Assembly: GCA_024641465.1 (NCBI GenBank)
Contig: JAHEDB010000056.1
Span: 1 to 9,610 of the forward strand
DNA length: 9,610 nucleotides
Source: Chromatiales bacterium
Lineage (GTDB): Bacteria > Pseudomonadota > Gammaproteobacteria > UBA6429 > Thiohalophilaceae
Reading direction: 5' to 3'
This document shows, in pieces, positions 6,849-9,610 of the stretch. Below the pieces are notes generated by a model, which saw nothing but the letters and a program-made list of their open reading frames with translations, was not told the origin of the DNA and ran no database searches. Position numbers and translations under genes: made by a program. How positions within the stretch are numbered: the stretch's first letter is position 1; every line of letters starts with the position of its first letter.

Positions 6849-6854
6849 CACGCA

Positions 6855-6882
6855 ATAATATTTTTTTATCATTTTATATCAA
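6855..6882 (-). promoter_or_regulatory. Candidate sigma-70 promoter for the minus-strand RNA
   Basis: Read on the minus strand, -35 TTGATA (5 of 6 to TTGACA) is separated by 16 bp from -10 TATTAT (5 of 6 to TATAAT). The expected start is near 6848. The region is very AT-rich, so a chance match is possible. Confidence 0.4.
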
Positions 6883-6904
6883 TACGTTATCAATTTTTTA
6901 TAAT
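6876..6904 (+). promoter_or_regulatory. Candidate promoter for the lipoprotein gene
   Basis: A perfect TATAAT at 6899-6904 followed by G is a consensus -10 element. The hexamer 17 bp upstream (ATATCA, 6876-6881) is a poor -35 match and overlaps the -35 of the minus-strand promoter, so the two could compete. It would give a leader of about 175 nt before the ATG at 7085. Confidence 0.33.
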
Positions 6905-7084
6905 GTATTTTCTATATAGACATCGATAACACGTTGATACTGCTTGCCGGCTGAAATCCGAAATCAAATAACAGTGTATCAATTCCTGCCAACTACAGAC
7001 GCTAAGACTACGACTGGCAAAATCGTTACGGTCAAATGGTTAAATTTTAATCAACACCATTTAAATAAATGGCGGCGAAGCATA

Positions 7085-7432
7085 ATGCAGACAAGAATTT
7101 TCACTATGGTCTTATTGAGCCTGGCGCTTATCGGCTGCGCCCCGGATGCCCTACGCGCCCCGGATCTGAATGACAATAAGCTTTACTTCAGCTGCATGGA
7201 TCAATTAGTCACCACCCATTCGGCCTTCCAATCCAATAAAGAGGGCATCCCACCCGCAGTCAAACAAAGAGTCATATCGTTGTTGATTGCGGCTGAAATT
7301 GATGGTCAATTCAAGCATTACCCGAGCTGCGTCAACAAGCTGGAACGCGCCCATTTCTTCCTGACCCAGGTAAAACCAGACATTTTTGTCTCTACCCGCA
7401 TCGAGCCTGGCCAACCAGGCCATAGCTACTGA
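7085..7432 (+). CDS. Small lipoprotein of unknown function
   Basis: A 115-aa protein with a lipoprotein signal peptide: MQTRIFTMVLLSLALIGC gives a lipobox L-I-G-C with the lipidated Cys at 18. Ala at the next position (no Asp retention signal) points to the outer membrane. The mature part is short, mostly helical in character, and has two more cysteines (C37, C82) that could form a disulfide in the periplasm. I recognise no domain. The frame is open back to 6944, but starting at 7085 places the signal peptide at the N terminus as required. The ribosome site is weak (GGCGGCGAAG region). It appears monocistronic, and no clear intrinsic terminator follows. The lipoprotein assignment is firm; the role is unknown. 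Confidence 0.75.
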   Translation: MQTRIFTMVLLSLALIGCAPDALRAPDLNDNKLYFSCMDQLVTTHSAFQSNKEGIPPAVKQRVISLLIAAEIDGQFKHYPSCVNKLERAHFFLTQVKPDIFVSTRIEPGQPGHSY

Positions 7433-7577
7433 AAAAGTGTTTAAAATCACACATAAATACTAGCAATATGTGCAAAAATAGCTAAAATCTGAGTTATGGC
7501 GGTGGAACATACTTGGATAGCGTGTTCTCTCCGCCCTGTGTGACTATTGGGTAGATGTTAATTTGTTTCAAATCAAT

Positions 7578-7635
7578 CGGTTAACAAAAATCATTTGAAC
7601 TGGTTCGCAATTCGAAGCCTTACTTTGTTTAACCG
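7578..7635. repeat. Long-spaced inverted repeat in the Rrf2 upstream region
   Basis: CGGTTAACAAA (7578-7588) is the inverse of TTTGTTTAACCG (7624-7635) apart from one extra T. The arms are separated by 35 bases. They could be paired half-sites for a regulator or a stem in a leader RNA. GTTAA at 7557-7561 and TTAAC at 7581-7585 give an additional partial symmetry. Confidence 0.45.
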
Positions 7636-7673
7636 TTACAATTTTTAACAAATCCTCATTGTTTTTACCGGGT

Positions 7674-7705
7674 ATAACATCTAATTTTATTGTCAGTATA
7701 GACAA
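7674..7705 (+). promoter_or_regulatory. Candidate Rrf2 promoter with overlapping operator TTGTC-N6-GACAA
   Basis: TTGTC (7690-7694) and GACAA (7701-7705) form a perfect 5-bp inverted repeat with 6-bp spacing. The possible -10 TATAGA (7697-7702) lies within it and has a 17-bp spacer to ATAACA (7674-7679, 4 of 6 to TTGACA). A dyad over the -10 element and 45 bp before the start codon is a typical position for autorepression by a dimeric Rrf2 regulator. The site does not match the known IscR type 1 consensus well; the assignment is inferred. Confidence 0.4.
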
Positions 7706-7749
7706 ATACACAGTTTGACATTGACGAACCATATAAAAGGGAAAAGGCC

Positions 7750-8184
7750 ATGAAACTATCATCACGCACACAATACGCAATCAAGGCAATGCTGGAGCTG
7801 GCAAACAGCCCGAAGAGTTCTATTTCACTCAATTCACTCTCAACCACCCAGAATATTTCACTCTCGTACCTGGAACAGATTTTTGCCGCGCTGCGCAAAA
7901 ATCAATTGGTAAACAGTGTCCGTGGTCCAGGCGGCGGCTACCTCATCGCCAAGCCACTCGAGGCCATCACGATTGCGGATATCGTGGTTGCGATTGACCC
8001 ACAGCTGACAAAATGCGCCCAGTATCAGGCCGATGGCAATATGAGCAAGGCCATGTGGAACTCACTGAGCACGAAGATCTACGGATATCTGGACGGTATT
8101 ACCCTGGCCCAGTTACAGGAAGAACAGGATATGTTGCAACAGGAAGCCGCCGCAAGTTCAAGCGCTTCGCATGCGGCAGCCTAA
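7750..8184 (+). CDS. Rrf2-family transcriptional regulator lacking IscR cluster ligands
   Basis: A 144-aa dimeric winged-helix regulator of the Rrf2/IscR family. The N-terminal MKLSSRTQYAIKAMLELA, then ISLSYLEQIFAALRKNQLV (about 36-54) and VRGPGGGYLIAKP (57-69) are the family's helix-turn-helix and wing. The effector region follows (ITIADIVVAIDP, 73-84), then a dimerisation helix and GYLDGITLAQL (112-122). In IscR three Cys and one His in the loop before the helix bind [2Fe-2S]. Here only C89 remains, the loop is about four residues shorter, and the His position in the LTHALW-like stretch is Lys (SKAMW). A canonical cluster is therefore unlikely. The tail is low-complexity Ala/Ser. No isc or suf genes follow; a terminator ends the transcript. 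Start: ATG with GGGAAAAGG upstream. Confidence 0.9.
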   Translation: MKLSSRTQYAIKAMLELANSPKSSISLNSLSTTQNISLSYLEQIFAALRKNQLVNSVRGPGGGYLIAKPLEAITIADIVVAIDPQLTKCAQYQADGNMSKAMWNSLSTKIYGYLDGITLAQLQEEQDMLQQEAAASSSASHAAA

Positions 8185-8203
8185 GGATGTAATCTTACTG
8201 GCC

Positions 8204-8239
8204 AAAAAACGGGATCGATGTATGTCGATCCCGTTTTTT
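8204..8239. terminator. Bidirectional intrinsic terminator (Rrf2 gene / PilZ operon)
   Basis: CGGGATCGA (8210-8218) and TCGATCCCG (8225-8233) form a perfect 9-bp stem with loop TGTATG, flanked by A6 (8204-8209) and T6 (8234-8239). It ends the Rrf2 transcript and also the convergent PilZ operon, whose last stop codon is at 8267. Confidence 0.95.
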
Positions 8240-8266
8240 ATTATAGTAGCACGTTGAATCTCAAGG

Positions 8267-8545
8267 CTATTTTTTAAATTCCAGGCCCACCACGAATCCC
8301 TGCGATTCATGATCCTGTACATGCCTAACCTCGGCGGTCAGGCCAAGCGGTTTTTCATCGCCGTCGAGGGTGGTCAATGATTCGAGAAATAACTTCTCCC
8401 CAACCTTAAACTCTTTTTTGCTAAACACACTCATTCCCCCCATGGAGTAGTCCAGCACATCCAGCACCAGACGCTGATCGTTATCCGCTGAGATGATAAC
8501 CTTCCGTAAAAACTGTATACGCTGATGCTGGCGTTTGTCTTTCAC
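8267..8545 (-). CDS. Single-domain PilZ protein (c-di-GMP receptor)
   Basis: A 92-aa protein consisting of one PilZ domain. Both c-di-GMP-binding motifs are intact: RxxxR as R5-Q-H-Q-R9 and (D/N)xSxxG as D32-Y-S34-M-G-G37. The rest, VGEKLFLES, LTAEVRHVQD and GFVVGLEFKK, gives the beta-barrel strands. It should be a soluble adaptor that binds cyclic di-GMP and changes its contact with a partner; the partner is not identifiable. The start is GTG at 8545 with an excellent GGGAGG about four bases upstream. It is the last gene of the DUF481-PilZ-PilZ operon, 53 bp after the preceding gene and just before the terminator. Confidence 0.92.
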   Translation of the reverse strand: MKDKRQHQRIQFLRKVIISADNDQRLVLDVLDYSMGGMSVFSKKEFKVGEKLFLESLTTLDGDEKPLGLTAEVRHVQDHESQGFVVGLEFKK

Positions 8546-8598
8546 CAGACCTCCCTGGGGTAAGTCGATTTAAATATCAGGTTGAATGATCACTATAT

Positions 8599-9039
8599 TT
8601 ATCTGGTCGCCTTCATTCCGGCAATTAATTCTTCAATTTTATGCCGCTGACCGGCCAGTTCGTAATCGATAAACTGCATGCCCAGCACATCGCCAACCGA
8701 GCGAATCACTTTCATATTAAAGCTTATATTCGGATTGGCAGAATTCAACATTTTGATCTGCAAATGACTGCCTTCGGGTATCTTAATGCGATCGGCCAGA
8801 CGCACCCTGATCCCTCCATCAGAGATGTCTATCGTGGTGGCCAGGAGCACGCCAAACGATCCGTGACTGATACTCACGGGCGCCCCGACACAGTTGCGGG
8901 GATTCTGGCGTTTTTCTCTCATAAGCGGTATAGGCATTTGCAGACCGATAAATGAGTTCCAGTATAGACAAAATTGACCTTGCACAACATCTAATATCCG
9001 GTTCCTGTCGAGGGTAAAATCGTTTACCTGTTCATTCAA
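8599..9039 (-). CDS. PilZ-domain protein with N-terminal extension
   Basis: A protein of up to 146 aa with a PilZ domain in its C-terminal two-thirds. The c-di-GMP motifs are RxxxR as R44-Q-N-P-R48 and DxSxxG as D71-I-S73-D-G-G76. IKIPEGSHLQIKML and DVLGMQFIDYE then complete the barrel, ending in a helix (QRHKIEELIAGM). The frame opens with a TTG at 9039 that overlaps the upstream gene's stop codon (TTGA), an arrangement consistent with translational coupling. In-frame ATGs at 8937 and 8922 would remove the 34-39 residue extension, but neither has a visible ribosome site. The start is therefore uncertain by about 35 residues. It resembles the smaller PilZ neighbour in motifs but is clearly divergent, so the two probably differ in partner or c-di-GMP affinity. 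Confidence 0.87.
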   Translation of the reverse strand: MNEQVNDFTLDRNRILDVVQGQFCLYWNSFIGLQMPIPLMREKRQNPRNCVGAPVSISHGSFGVLLATTIDISDGGIRVRLADRIKIPEGSHLQIKMLNSANPNISFNMKVIRSVGDVLGMQFIDYELAGQRHKIEELIAGMKATR

Positions 9040-9610
9040 AATGAATAGGCAATCCCGGTCTTCAGTTTAGTATCGGTTTTCTCCACCCCGCCGGGTGGCT
9101 GACTATCATGGGCAGACTCCAGACTGAACTGTACGGAAAATTGCCGGGTGGTCTTGAAATCCAGCACAGAGACAAACAGTGCCCGATTATCACCACTATC
9201 CGCCATGCGCGGTTGCCAGTACAGGGTGTTACTAAACTTGATTCGGTCGGCCAGTTTATAACGGGACATCAGATAAAAATTCCAGCGCCCGGTACGTTCG
9301 ATATCTTCCTGTATTGACCCCGCCTGAGGGGTAATCCTTTCGACCTCTCTAAAACCACCCATTCCAAGATAGGCCACATGGTTATCCGTATCGGCAAATG
9401 GCAGTCTTAATCCTGCACCGAGCAAGCCCCGATATTTAAGTCGCGTAAACTCATTTTCTTCTGCCTGGGCATAAAACTCATAATCCAGGCTGTCGGAAAA
9501 ATGCCGCACATGCCGGCCATGAATAAATGATTTATTCAAATTTCGGCTATCGTTGTTTTCACCGTATTCGTAGCCAAGCACCAGTAAATTGATGTATGAG
9601 GGATTATTCC
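9036..9610 (-). CDS. DUF481-like outer-membrane barrel protein (partial, 5' end off window)
   Basis: The C-terminal 190 or so residues of an outer-membrane beta-barrel of the DUF481 (putative salt-induced outer membrane protein) type. The frame is open through the right edge of the window, so the true start lies beyond 9610. Typical segments are LGYEYGENNDSRNLNKSFIH, DYEFYAQAEENEFTRLKYRG, LLGAGLRLPF, VAYLGMGGFREVER, FYLMSRYKLADRIKFSNTLY and a final TKLKTGIAYSF with the barrel's terminal Phe. Each matches a transmembrane strand with alternating residues. Function in this family is poorly known. It is the upstream member of the operon and its stop codon overlaps the first PilZ start, which suggests that a surface protein and c-di-GMP receptors are made together. 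Confidence 0.85.
   Translation of the reverse strand, partial: NNPSYINLLVLGYEYGENNDSRNLNKSFIHGRHVRHFSDSLDYEFYAQAEENEFTRLKYRGLLGAGLRLPFADTDNHVAYLGMGGFREVERITPQAGSIQEDIERTGRWNFYLMSRYKLADRIKFSNTLYWQPRMADSGDNRALFVSVLDFKTTRQFSVQFSLESAHDSQPPGGVEKTDTKLKTGIAYSF

Larger units (their letters stand above)
6708..7084. other. 377-bp intergenic region with convergent/divergent signals
   Basis: This gap between the rhodanese and lipoprotein genes holds the minus-strand terminator and candidate RNA described separately. It also has a very AT-rich core (about 6855-6920) with promoter-like elements on both strands. Directly after the rhodanese stop there is a weak CCCGG-ATT-CCGGG hairpin (6709-6721) followed by A rather than T, so no clear + terminator is seen. 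The part from 6920 to 7084 shows no further structure and would be leader for the lipoprotein gene. Confidence 0.55.
7433..7749. other. 317-bp regulatory gap upstream of the Rrf2 gene
   Basis: No credible gene lies between the lipoprotein stop and the Rrf2 start. The gap has an imperfect hairpin at 7498-7535 (GGCGG/CCGCC and GAACA/TGTTC arms with a small internal bulge) and ATTTG-TTT-CAAAT at 7561-7573. A larger inverted repeat covers 7578-7635, and the likely promoter-operator lies just before the Rrf2 gene. None of the hairpins is followed by a T-run, so they are not obvious terminators. Confidence 0.55.

Noticed and set aside
7405..7420. GCCTGG-CCAA-CCAGGC inverted repeat near the end of the lipoprotein gene.
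   Set aside because: It lies inside the coding sequence and has no T-run after it; most likely incidental.
7715..7737. Perfect TTGACA (7715-7720) followed by TATAAA (7732-7737), resembling a promoter for the Rrf2 gene.
   Set aside because: The spacer is only 11 bp, too short for sigma-70, and the resulting start would lie almost on the ribosome site.
1..9610. Mobile elements, CRISPR arrays, tRNA genes, toxin-antitoxin or defence modules.
   Set aside because: No tandem spaced repeats, transposase or integrase motifs, tRNA-like cloverleaf or defence domains were seen on either strand by eye.

Overview
This window looks like chromosomal DNA of a gammaproteobacterium. The indicators are a YgiM/TIGR04211-type SH3 protein, a YfaZ-type barrel, an IscR-like Rrf2 regulator, an HU protein with a Lys/Ala tail, PilZ and HDOD signalling proteins and an exported rhodanese. 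A sulfur-oxidising relative (Chromatiales/Thiotrichales-like) would fit, but the sequence does not settle this. I see no rRNA, tRNA, CRISPR array, transposase or phage gene.

Layout. Bases 3-158 hold the possible 3' end of an unidentified + gene, convergent with a minus-strand SH3/coiled-coil membrane protein (168-752). Upstream of that on the minus strand, YjbQ (1643-1236) and a small Rieske ferredoxin (1227-886) are 8 bp apart and form a likely operon. A 366-bp AT-rich gap with a hairpin and repeated T5-G-A5 elements leads into an HU-family gene (2010-2381), which ends at a strong bidirectional terminator. Next, in minus orientation, is a decayed HAD-hydrolase gene (3092-2419) whose reading frame is broken at least twice. 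A YfaZ-like outer-membrane protein (3724-3140) and a two-gene signalling operon follow: a dual cyclic-nucleotide-binding-domain protein (5683-4778), then an HDOD protein (4742-3861). Divergent from that operon is a periplasmic tandem-rhodanese sulfurtransferase (5826-6707).

The 377-bp gap after the rhodanese has a minus-strand promoter-like pair and a minus-strand intrinsic terminator with no gene between them, so it may encode a small RNA. A small lipoprotein (7085-7432) and a second 317-bp gap lead to an Rrf2-family regulator (7750-8184). This regulator has lost the iron-sulfur ligands of IscR, and a TTGTC-N6-GACAA inverted repeat overlaps its likely -10 element. After another bidirectional terminator, the rest is a minus-strand operon: a DUF481 outer-membrane protein (incomplete at the right edge), a 146-aa PilZ protein and a 92-aa PilZ protein.

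Working together. The recurring theme is signalling and envelope: cyclic-nucleotide-binding domains with HDOD, two PilZ (c-di-GMP) proteins beside a barrel, and a redox/sulfur component (Rieske, rhodanese, Rrf2). No clearly new multi-gene system is visible. The points most worth checking are the HAD pseudogene, the candidate minus-strand RNA, the cluster-less Rrf2 regulator with its operator, and the DUF481-PilZ-PilZ operon.
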